A DNA stretch of 64,000 nucleotides from Flaccisagitta enflata (lineage: Eukaryota > Chaetognatha > Sagittoidea > Aphragmophora): positions 16,802,001 to 16,866,000 of the forward strand of contig OZ231127.1 in the NCBI GenBank assembly GCA_965153355.1, written 5' to 3'. The notes under the pieces are model-generated. The model searched no databases and was not told the DNA's origin. It saw only the letters and a program-made list of their open reading frames with translations. Of the stretch, positions 31,349 through 43,216 are shown piece after piece. The translations under genes and the position numbers were made by a program. Numbering within the stretch: the stretch's first letter is position 1; the number at the start of each line of letters is the position of its first letter.

Positions 31349-31499
31349 TTTTTAGTCGCGGACACGCGACTCTACACCTTGCCGTGTCGGTCGGTCGGTA
31401 GGTCGGTCGGTAGGTCACATTTTTGAATTCCGAACGGTTTTCGCATTACTGCTCCTGCCCAACCGTCCGCGACTGGATTGCCGTGTATCCAGCCTTGTT
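31349..31499 (-). mobile_element. HHE copy, short subfamily A2
   Basis: The hairpin AGTCGCG-GACA-CGCGACT, a (GGTC/AGGTC) core, CATTTTTGAATTCCG, and GTCCGCGACTGGATTGCC to GCCTTGTT. The subterminal GTCCGCGACT exactly matches the outer hairpin arm reversed (AGTCGCGGAC). Confidence 0.9.
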
Positions 31500-31584
31500 T
31501 TTTGCCATAGTTATTTCCAATGTTTCGATGATTTTCCCGACGCGAAAATACCCTTAAATGATTCAATGTTGAATATATATCGAG

Positions 31585-31590
31585 TTTATT
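31585..31590 (-). promoter_or_regulatory. AATAAA poly(A) signal of the LINE copy
   Basis: On the minus strand GTGAATAAACTCG lies about 110 bases past the RT stop codon, a plausible 3' end signal of the element. No clear poly(A) tail follows. Confidence 0.3.
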
Positions 31591-31701
31591 CACATGAAAA
31601 ACATGTAGCACATTTCAATAAATGATCAATGAGACATAAGAGAAGGAGAAGGTAAAAGACAAAAGACAAAAGACAACAAGGATGAAATTGACAAATTGAC
31701 A

Positions 31702-32721
31702 TTAACCACTTAGTATGGCACATTGCGTTGCGGTCAACATGAATTTGGTTGTCCGCTTCTCTATCAGCTCGTCCCATGTGGGCCGCTTGAGAGAATGTTG
31801 GAGATCAGTCACTGATTCCCAGTTGCGATAACCGAATATGCGACGAAAGATAGAGTTATATGCAACTCTAAGTCTCCGACGCTCATCCCTGTCAGCAACA
31901 TGGATGACTTCCGTTGCATAGGTGAGGATGGAAATGCATTGCGATTCTAGCAAGTGCAACATCACGATCTCGTCTGACCTTCCGTCAATTCGCAGAATTG
32001 CATTTGTGGCCCGATAGAATGATTTCACTTTCGCGTCGATGCTGCAGTTGAAAGCTTTTCCGGAGAGAAGTGTAACTCCCAGATAGGTCCAAGACTGAAC
32101 CCATTCGATGTCTTTCCCGTCCAAGATGAGGTTGGGCAACTGGCATATTTTGCCGAATATCATGTTTTTTGTTTTTTTCGCGTTAAGTAGGATGTCCCAC
32201 TCTTGACAGTATTTTTCCGTGGCACTTAACAATGTCTGGAGGCCCTTCAGTGACGGAGCTAAGAGGGCCATATCATCTGCATAAAGAAGTATGGAGAGAA
32301 ACGTTTTGATGAGGTAACATCCGACCCCAATGGCGCAGAGAATGGCGACGAGGTCATCCACATATATGCAGTAGAAGATAGGCGAGAGAATGCCACCTTG
32401 CCTCACCCCAGCTTCAATGCAGAACCAGCCGCTGACTGTGTCACCCCAACGAACACGGCACTCAAGATTGGAGTACCACATGATGACGATGTTGAGGAAT
32501 GAGAGAGGCACATGGCGCTGTAGCAGTTTTATGAAGAGACCTGCATGGACCAGACGGTCGAAGGCCTTGGACGCGTCCAAGAATGAGCAATAAACATTAC
32601 TTCCTCTCTGAGTATAGTAATTTATCGTCTCTTTAAGTGAGTGAATGGCCAAGCAGGTCGATGACTTCTTTTTAAAGCCAAATTGGTAGCTTGATGTGGT
32701 CACGTTTTTAGTCACGTGCAC
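31702..32721 (-). CDS. Non-LTR (LINE) reverse transcriptase, 5'-truncated
   Basis: An open frame of 339 codons on the minus strand covers most of a LINE reverse transcriptase, the enzyme that copies the element's RNA into the genomic target. Motifs in order: QFGFKKKSST (residues 13-22, motif 2a); FLDASKAFD (48-55, motif A with catalytic Asp); GVRQGGILSP (105-114, motif B); YADD (147-150, motif C, intact); LLNAKKTKNMIFG (178-190, motif D); YLG (213-215, motif E); then a C-terminal thumb with FRRIFGYRNWESV. It has no ATG start. The endonuclease and the fingers upstream of QFGF are missing, and homology stops near 32700, so this is the usual 5'-truncated insert. The frame ends at TAA just above 31699. 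Clade not assigned. Confidence 0.85.
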   Translation of the reverse strand: MHVTKNVTTSSYQFGFKKKSSTCLAIHSLKETINYYTQRGSNVYCSFLDASKAFDRLVHAGLFIKLLQRHVPLSFLNIVIMWYSNLECRVRWGDTVSGWFCIEAGVRQGGILSPIFYCIYVDDLVAILCAIGVGCYLIKTFLSILLYADDMALLAPSLKGLQTLLSATEKYCQEWDILLNAKKTKNMIFGKICQLPNLILDGKDIEWVQSWTYLGVTLLSGKAFNCSIDAKVKSFYRATNAILRIDGRSDEIVMLHLLESQCISILTYATEVIHVADRDERRRLRVAYNSIFRRIFGYRNWESVTDLQHSLKRPTWDELIEKRTTKFMLTATQCAILSG

Positions 32722-32989
32722 GAAAACTCAGGATACTGACCAAATGAATATCTTAGGAGATAATAACTTGCTGTTGTTATCAGAAGAAGAAAAAAGTCTT
32801 ATAATTGTTGGACAACATTACTACTCAGCCCCTATCTATCTCATATAGTGATATCACACTGTCTGACTTCGAGTTACATTTACAAAGGGCCTCTTGGGTA
32901 TTCCAGAGGAATATGGCAAGGATTTTTAGAAGAAAAGAAATTCTTGACCTTTTCTTTCCTCCTCGTCGTCTTTCTCGGCGCCCTCTTCT

Positions 32990-33173
32990 TCATCCTTTTC
33001 CATCGCTTCCTCTTTCTCTTCCTCCTCTTCCTCTTCTTCCTCCTCTTCCTCTTCTTCCCCCCTCTCCCTGTTTCTCGCAGCTGACTTCACTAATTGGCTC
33101 TCCATGGCTCCACAGAGAAAGATAGGTGGAAGAAGTTGGGAGGGAAAAGTCACTAGGGGCAGTTGGAAAGACA

Positions 33174-33232
<59 letters not shown>

Positions 33233-33235
33233 ATT
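32990..33235. repeat. Pyrimidine (CCTCTT)n tract and (GA)26
   Basis: 33000-33070 is CTTCCTC-rich; 33179-33230 is uninterrupted GA. Confidence 0.9.
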
Positions 33236-33248
33236 TTTTTCTTCCTGT

Positions 33249-33476
33249 TTTTGCGGACACGCAACTTTATAGGAGGCTGTGACCATCTGTCCGTCTGTGT
33301 GTCCCTCCATCCGTCCGTCCGTTGGTCTGTCGGTCCATGAACATGAGTGGAAAAACAAGCATTTTAAATAACTTTTGTGTATGTTTGTTTGTTGAGCAGA
33401 GGGTTGGGGGTGGATGGGGGTTGGACGCTCCTGCCCACCCATGCACAACAATATTGTGACCCCGCGTCATTTGTTT
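33249..33476 (-). mobile_element. HHE copy, subfamily B (reference-like)
   Basis: TTGCGGACACGCAACTTTAT, a core, GAGTGGAAAAACAAGC, GGTGGATGGGGGTTGGACGC, and the end ATATTGTGACCCCGCGTCATTTGTT. Confidence 0.85.
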
Positions 33477-33634
33477 ACTCATTCTCTCTAATTTTTAAAA
33501 GAAGAAATAGTGGGAACAATTAAATTGGGTGATAATTAAAAGGCAAAATAGTAATGTCAATCATTTTACAAGCGCTCGGGGCGCTAATTAGGATAAATAT
33601 GGTATTTTGTCTCTTTCGTGGCTCATTCTTTCGT

Positions 33635-33800
33635 TTTTTAGTCGCAGACTCGCGGGCTTTGTCCGTCCATTCGTCCTGCTGTCCTGCTGTCCTTCCGTCT
33701 GTCGAAAAGGGTGATAGTGCGCATATTAGATATATATGTAGAGTGTTTGTAATTTGAGGGGGTGGGGTTGTGCGCCCCTGCCAAGCCGTTACCATGCAAC
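33635..33800 (-). mobile_element. HHE copy, degenerate
   Basis: TTTTTAGTCGCAGACTCGCG with a CCTGCTGTCC core; the far end is worn (CCCCTGCCAAGCCGTTACC). Confidence 0.55.
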
Positions 33801-33917
33801 ATCAAGCTTCTTCGCACATCCTGACTTAGTAGCCTCGCTGATGGAATGTTAATCATGGATGATTTCTTAACATTCCCGGATCGCGATGTAGCAGTTAACA
33901 CCGGATTGAAGTGCGTT

Positions 33918-35105
33918 CCTGTAAACTAATGGACCGAAAGTCTTCAAATTTTCAGTGTTTGTTGCTTTGTTGGTAATAAGTGACAGTTTTGTTATGCAAA
34001 ATCTCACTTGATTGGTTGCAGTCAGCAGACCATTAAAACAATTGCCATATTGAGGGCCAAATCAAATTTTTGCTATATGTTTCACAACAAACTTTCTTTA
34101 TTTGCTTGTCATTTTTGGGCTGCGACCCCGAAGGGATCGATGACCTATGCAGTCAGGCCTTGATTTAGAGCGGGCCCGCGGGCCCGAGGCCCACATTTTG
34201 GCTTCCGGGCCCGCTATTTTGGCTGACTGCGGGCCCGGTTGGCCCGCTCTCATTTAGCTGTATACTATGCACTCAACTTTTTTCTTCCAAATTGCTGTGA
34301 TCTGAAAGTAGAATCGTATAACAGAATGATACTTTAACAATCATCCTATCATTTTCCCCTTTTGCTACATTCAAGGAGCAAAAAAAAAACGCTGGTGTTA
34401 TTTGGCAATCCTGTAAAAAAACTTAAAACAATTGGGAAAAAGAGCAAAATAGATTTTACCGGGCCCGCTGTTCCTGTGTCGGGCACGCTTAAATTTGGAG
34501 GAGCGGGCCCGGTTGGCCCACTCAAAGAAATTACTAAGGAAAGGCCTGCCTATGCTTCCACACACATGGGGGACTTTCTCCTTCTCCTTCTCCTCCTTCG
34601 TACCCCCCTCCCCCCCCCAGCCTCAGGGCCCATATCTCAGCCTCGAGGCCCATATCCCAGCCTCGAGGCCCAAATCCCAGTCTTGAGGTCCAAATCCCAA
34701 CCTCAAGGCCCAAATCTCAACCCCAAGGCCCAAATTCTAGCCTTAAGGGATTTGGGCCTCAAGACTGGGATTTGGGCCTTGAGGCTGGGATATGGGCCTC
34801 GAGGCTGAGACATGGGCCCTGAGGCTGGGGGGAGGGGGGCTGCGGTGGAGGAGAAGAAGAAGGTGGAGAAAATTCCCCAGACGTGGGAAAGCATAGGTTA
34901 TTGACCCCTTTGGGGCCGCTGCCCTGCCCCCCCCCCTCAACTTCTACCCCAACCTACTTGAGCAGGGCACGGGTACCGCTGACCATCTAACGCTTTTGCT
35001 GCCTTCCACCAATCAAGTCGCTGATGTTGAGGTTTGGCATAACAAAACTGTCACTTATAAGCAACATACACTGAAAATTTGAAGACTATTGGTCCTGTAT
35101 TGTAA
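33918..35105. mobile_element. Foldback family E, copy 4, long terminal inverted repeats
   Basis: The left arm AGTCTTCAAATTTTCAGTGT... is mirrored by ...ACACTGAAAATTTGAAGACT at about 35070-35090; GTGACAGTTTTGTTATG is also mirrored. Internally, GGGCTGCGACCCCGAAGGGA pairs with CCCTTTGGGGCCGCTGCCC, and a 20-bp minisatellite (CAGCCTCGAGGCCCAAATCC) lies at about 34618-34835. Element hAT-3 is nested in it. Confidence 0.75.
34154..34548. mobile_element. hAT-type non-autonomous element (hAT-3), nested in E
   Basis: The ends CAGGCCTTGATTTAG and CTAAGGAAAGGCCTG are imperfect inverted repeats of hAT type; the interior is rich in GCGGGCCCG/CGGGCCCG. CCTATGCT follows it (34549) and CCTATGCA precedes it (34144), separated from the left end by two extra bases. 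The sequence joins up as the E unit when the insert is removed. Confidence 0.65.
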
Positions 35106-36107
35106 GAGAAATAAAAGTTTGCAAAAACGCACGATCCGAAGACTGTGTATAATGATTTTTATGCTTATAGCCGTATTTTCTCCATTTATCGCCCCCCCTC
35201 CAATTAACGCCCCCCCCCCTTGTTTGTGCTCCCTAAAATAATGATTTGAGAGAAGATGAAGAAGCGAATTTTCTTCAAAAGTGGAAGAATTTGGTTATTT
35301 CAGTGTATTTTTCAAGGCTTGAATAAAAAACAAGTAAAAAATGTTTTTTTGATACATTCAATCCTATATTTTTAATATTTTAAGTAGCGTTTACTGTAAA
35401 TAACATATGATAAGAAGTACTCACAGTTCAAAAGGGGGCGCTAATTGGAGGGTAAAATGAAAACTTATTCTTTCAATTTCAAAAGCGCCCGGGGCGCTAA
35501 TTAGAGAAAATTTAGCCTTGAAGCTTACTTGCCGTGTCACGGAAATGGTCAGTGATGAATTCTTTATGTTCCCATATGAAGCCTTTGATGAAGGCGATGC
35601 TGACAATGATTCAATGACGATGTTGACGACAACGATGATGACGATGACGACAACGACGTAAACGACGATGATGACGACGACTATTTAGCGGCGCCGAGGG
35701 TTCGTTCAAATGATCGTTTTGCGATGTTCCTGAATGTAACCTTTTGGCGCAAAAAGGTCTAATGACGTCATTTCCTTTGGAATTCTTTGCTTCTTCATCT
35801 TCATCTTTTGCTTCTCTCGCTCTTTTCTGGGTCGATGTTCTTCTTTTCTTTATTCACAGCCTCGATCTTTTTTCCTTTCCGCATCAGACGCCTTTCATTT
35901 TTCTTTCCGTTTTATTCTGTCCTCTCATAAAGTCTTATTCACGTTTACATGTGATATTTAGCAGTCTGTCGGCCCATGTATACCCCATCCTCGTGATCAC
36001 TTATTGGTTCTCTTAATAGACTGGCACATTTACTCAAATGGAATAGTTTGTAACGATGACCGTGTCCACTGTCCACTAAGACTCGACTTGTGTGAATCAG
36101 CTTTTCA
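35106..36107. other. Spacer
   Basis: Contains C-runs near 35190-35218, a GAC-rich tract at 35610-35690 and TGACGTCA at 35763. No gene recognised. Confidence 0.4.
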
Positions 36108-36245
36108 GACTCAGAACCCCCCGTGCCCCGCGGTTGGCCAGTCGGGCCATAGGGACGTTGGTCAGTAGGTCCGTGAGCCCATTGGTCAGTCACACTTTGC
36201 TTCTTTGGCATTAGCGGGCGGTTTTGCCGTAAATCCGGCCATGGT
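36108..36245 (-). mobile_element. HHE copy, degenerate
   Basis: A GGTCAGTAGGTCCGTGAGCC core, CAGTCACACTTTGCTTCTTT, and the end TAAATCCGGCCATGGTT. Confidence 0.45.
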
Positions 36246-36366
36246 TATATCTATCTGGCATTTGTCTGTTTTGCAATCAGAGCTGTTTGTCTCCTTGTCT
36301 CCTTGTCTATTTTTTTTTCTCATGGGTTCAGTCTTTCTGTCTCCGTCTGTTTGTCTGTCTATCTCT

Positions 36367-36493
<127 letters not shown>

Positions 36494-36654
36494 GGCCTCT
36501 ATATACGCCCCTTACTGACTCCTGTCTTGAAAGATCGCTTTATCCTGGAGCTTCCCTCCTTTTTCATTCATTCACGCGCATGATTTTCTTTTTTTTTTCT
36601 GCTCTTTCTTCTTCTTCTGTGTTCCATATCCTGACTAACCTCTTGCTCTTGCTC

Positions 36655-36899
<245 letters not shown>

Positions 36900-37332
36900 A
36901 TTCTATGTTTCTTTCTTTTTATCGTTCTTTTTTTTTTCCTACTTTGTTCATTTTGATCTTCCATCTCTTCATATACATTTATTCATTTACATTTTATGCA
37001 TATTTTTTTATCTCTCGCTTGCTCAGTTGCGCTCCATTTTTCTTCTCTTTATGCTTCATACACCAAATTAGTGATATCCATGGATACGCCGCACTGACCC
37101 ACGCACAACCACACAATAACACGTGCGCACGTTCATCTTATAAGAAATTACGTATGTAACAAACTCACAAAATATGTTTCTTAACATTTGCTGCATCCAA
37201 TGGCCTTTCTCTTTGCTGCCCTTTTTGCCGTTTCTTTCTCTCATTTCATTCATACCCTCGGTTGTTCTTTCTTTTTTTTTATTTTCAATCGAGCACTTAC
37301 AGATCCTCTCATCAATAAATGAAAAGGGAAAT

Positions 37333-37335
<3 letters not shown>

Positions 37336-37404
<69 letters not shown>

Positions 37405-37470
37405 AGGAAGGAAGGAAGGAAGGAAGGAAAGAAGGAAGAAAGGAAGGAAGGAAGGAAGAAAGAATTTAAA
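37336..37470. repeat. (GA)n(GGAA)n array
   Basis: GA 37336-37401, then GGAA/GAAA units. Confidence 0.97.
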
Positions 37471-38400
37471 AAAGAGTGAAATAAAGAAAGGAAGGTAAGA
37501 AGGCAGAAGGGAAGAAAGAAAGAAGCTAGGGGAGAAAGTAAAAGAGAGACAGACAGACGGACAGACAGGAGCTAGACAGGCACCTAAAGAAATTTTAGAG
37601 CTTTGCCGTACTTCTCTCTCCATTCCCGTGTTTTTATGTCGGCTGAGCTCGTTTTCTGCACTTTTTTTCTGGGCATGATAGCGTCAGATTTACCCCCTTT
37701 TCAACATGAGCACTTTTCACTGCGAGAGCTCCGCCATTAAGGATGCGCGATTTTTCAATTTTTTTTCTCTCTTTTTTCTCTTTCATGCGCTCCATGATCA
37801 TAAGTGTTTGAATTTGAAAGAAAAGAAGCTTGACGTTATGGACAGAGCGAAAGACTTTTGAAGGCAGACAACGTGTAGACTTGGACTAGTATTATTCACA
37901 GTAACTCACATTGCATTTCTATGAATGAATGAACTTATCTGCGCATGGTCTAAGGGACGGCAACCAAAGTCGCGAGCGGGAGGGCAGCGGTGAACAAGGC
38001 TAGTCAAGCATTTGGGAATATCGCCCGAAAAGCAAAATGTATATGTCAGGTCGATGGACTGACCAACAACGGACCAATCGCAGGCTATTGATATTGGTGA
38101 TATTAGCGATATTGGTGATAACCACCCTGTCTCATACTAGCCTCACACTTTATTTTTCACATCGACTTTTTGACTTTTTGACGCATCATCTCTCATGGAG
38201 CAGCAAGTTCCATGCCTCACAGGCAGGCAGGCCGTAGCGGCGGGTGCGCTCTGGGGGTTCCCCACTGTATTTCATTTTGGTTTTAACCATGAGGCACAAA
38301 AGCAACGAATGGACAATGTAACAAACGCCTTCATAAAATCGATACAAATGAGATTGAAACTTTGAGAATAGGGCAAGCTGCTAGAAAGGGCCAATCAAGA
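37471..38400. other. Spacer
   Basis: Purine-rich to 37570, then AT-rich with no recognised gene; a CAGG-rich run at 38216-38235. Confidence 0.4.
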
Positions 38401-38423
38401 AAAGGGGTGGGGTGTGAGGACTG

Positions 38424-38546
38424 AGGAGTAGGGTTGAAGGGGAACTGAGAAAGGAAGGGGGGGGGGAGTAGGGTTAAAAGAGAACTGTGAAGGAGAGGGG
38501 GGAGGAGTAGGATTAAAGGGGAACTGAGGAGAGGAGGGGGGTCTGA
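38424..38546. repeat. G-rich 40-45-bp tandem repeat x3
   Basis: Units of GGAGTAGGGTTAAAAG followed by GAACTG and a run of six or more G; potential G-quadruplex on the + strand. Confidence 0.75.
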
Positions 38547-38636
38547 AAGGAGACGTAGAAGTCTGTGAATCAAAAATCGATTTCCCATTTTGACCTTTGG
38601 TTCTTAGTACAGTCCCTATGCTTCAAAATGGGAGAG

Positions 38637-38639
<3 letters not shown>

Positions 38640-38716
<77 letters not shown>

Positions 38717-38720
38717 GACA
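38640..38720. repeat. (GA)n(CAGA)n array
   Basis: GA 38640-38688, then CAGA/CAGG units continuing loosely to 38840. Confidence 0.95.
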
Positions 38721-38849
38721 GGCAGACAAAAATACAGACAGGAATAGGAAGAGATGATGAGAGACTGAGACAGGTAAACGGACAGACATACAGACATACA
38801 GACAGACACAAAGACCGATATGCAGACAGACAGAATAGATATGTGACCG

Positions 38850-40144
38850 TGTGTGAACGTCACGAACGAATCTTTCGAATGTCACTTGCCTCAGTGGCTT
38901 CCGCACTTAATGGTTGTCTGGCCAAGCCTTATCTTGGCCTAAGCTTGGTCCCAGATTATTCCCTGTTTTTATGCTTAGTCCTCATTTGCCATCGCTCCGG
39001 ATTTGTGAAATGAGTAACCGCCTCAAAATCAAATCATAACAGTGAAATCGCCGTAAAACAAGCGCAAGCTTCTAAAGTTGTTTACTGTGAACTGATCAGT
39101 GGAGGAAGATCGACTGAGTGAATTTAAAAATTTTTTTTTTTTTTATTGCTAAGATAGAAGAGCGGAACGAAAGTCAACCGCTAGCTCCAAGCTATTTTAT
39201 CTAAACTTCATGGAACTGGAAAGATTTTGATAGGTAGCTTGATATTTCCCCATGAAAGCGGCTATCCCTGTACATCAGTTCGTCCATAACTCTTCTAGCT
39301 GCGATTATGGCCAAAGTAGTAACCTGATCGTCTTACAACTTACCCAAGATTTGTCCATGGTTTGGACGGTTGTTCATGAAAAAATTTCAGAAAATTTCAT
39401 AGAATATCTTTTTAGTTACGCTAATTTGAAATTTTTGGGTAGGTAGGCTGGTTCGGGTGGTTGTACTATCTGAAATTTCCTGAAACTTTACACATTAGTA
39501 GATAAGGTCATATGATGTTACCATAAAAAAAATCAAGTCAATTGGTCAATCCGTTCATGAGATATCAGCTTTCAAAGTTTGAGTAAAAAAGGTCACGACG
39601 ATTTCCAAGAAAAAAGTCACAATCACTTTTCGTTCACAGACTCGGCGTGTTTCACACGTGAGCACTCATGAAATCATGAACTGGGTTTTATCTTTTGATC
39701 ACTACATTTAAAATATCAGGAGTATTGGAAAAATAAGAAGAACAGAGGAAAGCTTAATCATTAGTCTTTCTAATGATATAGAATTTGCTAGTAATATTTT
39801 TAAAAATATAGCAACGCGGTTATTCCCTTCAGACCGGCCATCTTAAAAAGTTGAATCAGATAAACCTGATCGATTCAGCTTCAAATGATGAATTCACTTA
39901 ATGACGGTAACGCACTTTAGCAACTGGGTTTGTTTTGATCCTGAGCCAGGAAAACAATTACCATTCGACTGAGATGTGAGATGTTTTGTTTGTTTCTTTC
40001 AAATTGGTGCAATGAAGAGGAAGACATGGACTTTCGCTGTCCACTTGCCTGTGTGTTTCCGTTGGAATATACTTGAAGGGGTCGCGATGAAGTCTTGTCT
40101 GCGATACAATCAGTTGCGAGAGGGTATTGCAGTATTGCAGTGAG
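38850..40144. other. Spacer
   Basis: Mostly AT-rich. The 85-codon minus-strand frame at 39917-40174 is not supported by any motif. Confidence 0.35.
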
Positions 40145-40205
40145 CGCGGTGGTTTTGCAATATTGACAGTTCATGGCAAAAATTGACGGATGAAAGAAAA
40201 AAAGA
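40145..40205 (+). repeat. Dispersed repeat J, copy 2
   Basis: Matches window start 5-75. Confidence 0.6.
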
Positions 40206-40271
40206 TACGTAAAAAAAATTATGGAGAGAAAACAAAAGACATGAGAACAGGAGAGGAGAAAATAGAAACAG

Positions 40272-40442
40272 TTAAACCCTGCTCTTACGCCTCGCTTTTA
40301 GCGGAATTTCGCCTCGAACAGATACTAATTTTTAGTCTTCACAACCAGTTTTTCTTTATTTCCTATATTGTCTAATGACGAAATTCCGCTCCTAACAGAT
40401 GAAATTTGTTAGTACCCTAAATACCGTTAGAGCAGGGATTAC
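40272..40442. mobile_element. 171-bp palindromic MITE
   Basis: TTAAACCCTGCTCTTACG and CGTTAGAGCAGGGATTA at the ends, AGCGGAATTTCG and CGAAATTCCGCT inside. TTA flanks both ends. Confidence 0.65.
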
Positions 40443-40654
40443 CTGTATAAGTGAGAATACATAGAAGCGACGATTCCTAAGGATCCATCCAAATAAAATT
40501 AGTATTTTGCCCACGCAAGTTGACCGCGTGCGTGTACGTACGTGCGTGTGCGTGTACGTTCGTGCGTGTGCTCGTAGTCTCAATTATCAGTTATCTCTAG
40601 ACTAATTTCTCGATGAGTCGGCATTTTGGACCAAATTGTAGTTTTAAGCGCACT

Positions 40655-40915
40655 CACGCTTAGGGGGCGATTCTAGTCAGAGATGATCGCGTTTTTAACG
40701 GGCCACTCGGTCACTCGCAACGTTCGTTCGTTCGCCCGCACCGCTCACTTTCACTCACTCACTCCGCAGCGCTTCACTCGCTCACTCCATTCATGAGCTC
40801 GCTCACATGCTTCGCTCTCTCCCTCGTGAGACAGATGAAATTCTTGAATACGTGTTCACGCTGTAAACGCGTTTCACGGGAACAAACGCGTTTTTCATCT
40901 TCACTGGAAACACGC
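40655..40915 (+). mobile_element. Family G MITE, empty-site copy
   Basis: Start TTAGGGGGCGATTCTAGTCA, end TTCACTGGAAACACGC; the ends are imperfect inverted repeats (GGGCGTTTCTAGTNA). It is about 75% identical to the interrupted copy at 48486-48990. Frames here are repeat-derived. Confidence 0.65.
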
Positions 40916-41145
40916 TCGGAGTTATCACTCGCAATTTCGTCAATGACCGAGACTGGAATGGTCCAGGCAGAAGAATTGCTGACCCAGACAAAAATGAATC
41001 CAACGTCGTGCCTTGCCGTAATAGCCTTGGCAAACAGCATCTCCTTTCTCTTTCTCTCTTTCCGAACTTAATGTGTAATGTGCTCATGGACGCTGGTTTG
41101 GGTCACGGCTACGGTGGGAATCAGGGATTTCAGGATATATGAAAT

Positions 41146-41336
41146 TCATTCATTCATTCATTCATTCATTCATTCATTCATTCATTCATTCATTCATTCA
41201 TTCATTCATTCATTCATTCATTCATTCATTTTCATTCATTCATTCATTCATTCATTCATTCATTCATTCATTCATTCATTCATTCATTCATTCATTCATT
41301 CATTCATTCATTCATTTATTCATTCATTCATTGTGA
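41146..41336. repeat. (CATT)47 microsatellite
   Basis: One TTTC-type slip at 41229. Confidence 0.98.
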
Positions 41337-41393
41337 CTAAAACTGATTATGATCCTGGCTAAACCTGCTTGATGATACAGTGCGATGAACTTA

Positions 41394-41530
41394 AACAAGG
41401 CCAAGGAGGCCAATAAGTGCGACGTGTGGATCGTCGAACGAATGTGTTACCGACCGACCAACCAACCAACTGACCGACCGACCAATCGACGGACACAGCC
41501 AGTTATAAAGGTGCTTTGTCGCACCTAAAA
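41394..41530 (+). mobile_element. HHE copy, subfamily F
   Basis: AACAAGGCCAAGGAGGCC, subterminal AAGTGCGACGTGTGG, a (GACC) core, and the hairpin GGTGCTTTGTCGCACCTAAAA. The arm reversed is AGGTGCGACA. Confidence 0.85.
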
Positions 41531-41964
41531 ACTTGTTGAAACTTAATTGTAAACAACAATCTCTATTTATGTAATAAAAAAGGTTTAAAAACTCCATTCA
41601 AAGAGTGATTCAGTTTTAGATGGGACAAGATAATGACTCAATAAGAGTGCTTCCAATGTCCCCGCCTTTCGCCACACGTGCCCACAAATTGTACCATCAC
41701 TGGTATGCTTACTAAGTTTTGCGCTGAAGCAAACAACTTATATCGCTACAGAGTCCAAACTGACACTATCAAATGGAGACCGAGTGTCACCAATCGGAAT
41801 ATGTTGACTTGTTGTTTTCGCCATTCTTTTGAAAGGTGTAGTCACTCTATCGGTCTGACCACTGTATATCGTATTTTCCCCTTGGCTTAAGAAATAAACA
41901 ATAGAAAAAGACTGACAGAAAGCTGAAATTGGAGCGCGTAGGAAAGACGGAAAAAGAGAAATAG

Positions 41965-42365
41965 AGAGTGATAAGTGGCCCCTATCGTTATCTCGAGAAC
42001 AGAGAGACAGAGATGGTGATACAGAAACAGAAGGACAGAGATCGACAGGAAAAGGGGCCCTTATCACAGAAACAGAGAGACAGAGATGGTAAGACAGAAA
42101 CAGAAGGATAGAGAGCGCCAAGAAAATGGGCCCTTATCACAGAAATAGAGAGTCAGAGATGGTAAGACAGAAACAGAAGGATACGGAGCGACAAGAAAAT
42201 GGGCCCTTTCCACGAAAACAGAGACAGACAGCGCGTTACAGAATGTCAGAAACAGAACGAGAAGGAAACAGAGTGACAAGGGGCCCTTATCACAAAACAG
42301 AGGGGCAGGGGTGGTGTTACAGAAACAGAACAAGAAGGAGACAGAGCGACAAGGGGCCCTTATCA
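41965..42365. repeat. 73-bp minisatellite x5
   Basis: GGGCCCTTATCACAGAAACA starts at 42055, 42128, 42201, 42281 and 42354 (one unit 80 bp), with a worn first unit. Rich in CAGA. Confidence 0.9.
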
Positions 42366-42465
42366 CTTTTGGACTCGGCGAAAAACCGAATCCCGCCTTA
42401 ATTGAGACATCTGCGCATGACAGTGAAGAGAGACAGTGAGTGAGTGATAACAGACGTCTGGGCAC

Positions 42466-42780
42466 AAGAGGAGGCGGAAGAAGGGGAAGAAGAAAAAGAT
42501 GATGAAGAAGAAGAGGAAGAAGAGGAAGAAGAAGAAGGAGAAGAGGAAGAAGAAGAAAAAGAAAAAGAAAAAGAAAAAGAAAAAGAAAAAGAAAAAGAAA
42601 AAGAAAAAGAAAAAGAAAAAGAAAAAGAAAAAGAAAAAGAAAAAGAATTGATAATGAAAAAGAAAGATAAAGGTTAGATAAAAAAAACCAAAAAACAAAA
42701 AAGAGAGGCAAATGAAAAAAAAGTGAAAAGAAAAAGAAAAAGAAAAAGAAAAAAGAATATGAAAAAGAAAAAAGATTGAA
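42466..42780. repeat. (GAAGAA/GAAAAA)n purine array
   Basis: GAAGAG to 42560, then regular GAAAAA hexamers to 42642 and a degenerate tail. Confidence 0.95.
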
Positions 42781-43052
42781 TGATGAACAATGAACATATG
42801 CATAATGGTGAAAACCCAGATCAGAGGTCGGGTCATGAGGCCACCAAGCTCATGTTGACCCTCGGGAGATGGGTGAACCCTTCTAAATATTGCGAGGCAT
42901 CGATTCGTTGAATGATGATATGAAATAAAGACATTATTCTTTACATGTGAAAATCAAAGTTTTACAACTTATGTGAAAGAGGGCGAGATTTTGAAGATGA
43001 TTGAGATTGCAATTTCTTAATGTTATTGGTTATGTTTGATTTTTTAAGAATG

Positions 43053-43123
43053 AAAACAAGTAATCTGGGAATACAAAATCGTTGCAGACGGGTGGGCAGG
43101 AGCATACAACTCGTCCCAAACGC

Positions 43124-43216
<93 letters not shown>

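Noticed and set aside
40774-41087. Three overlapping 88-94-codon frames on both strands
   Set aside because: They lie across the family G MITE and differ between copies; no conserved peptide.
42064-42836. 157- and 215-codon Phe/Leu-rich minus-strand frames
   Set aside because: They arise from the GAAAAA array and the 73-bp minisatellite.
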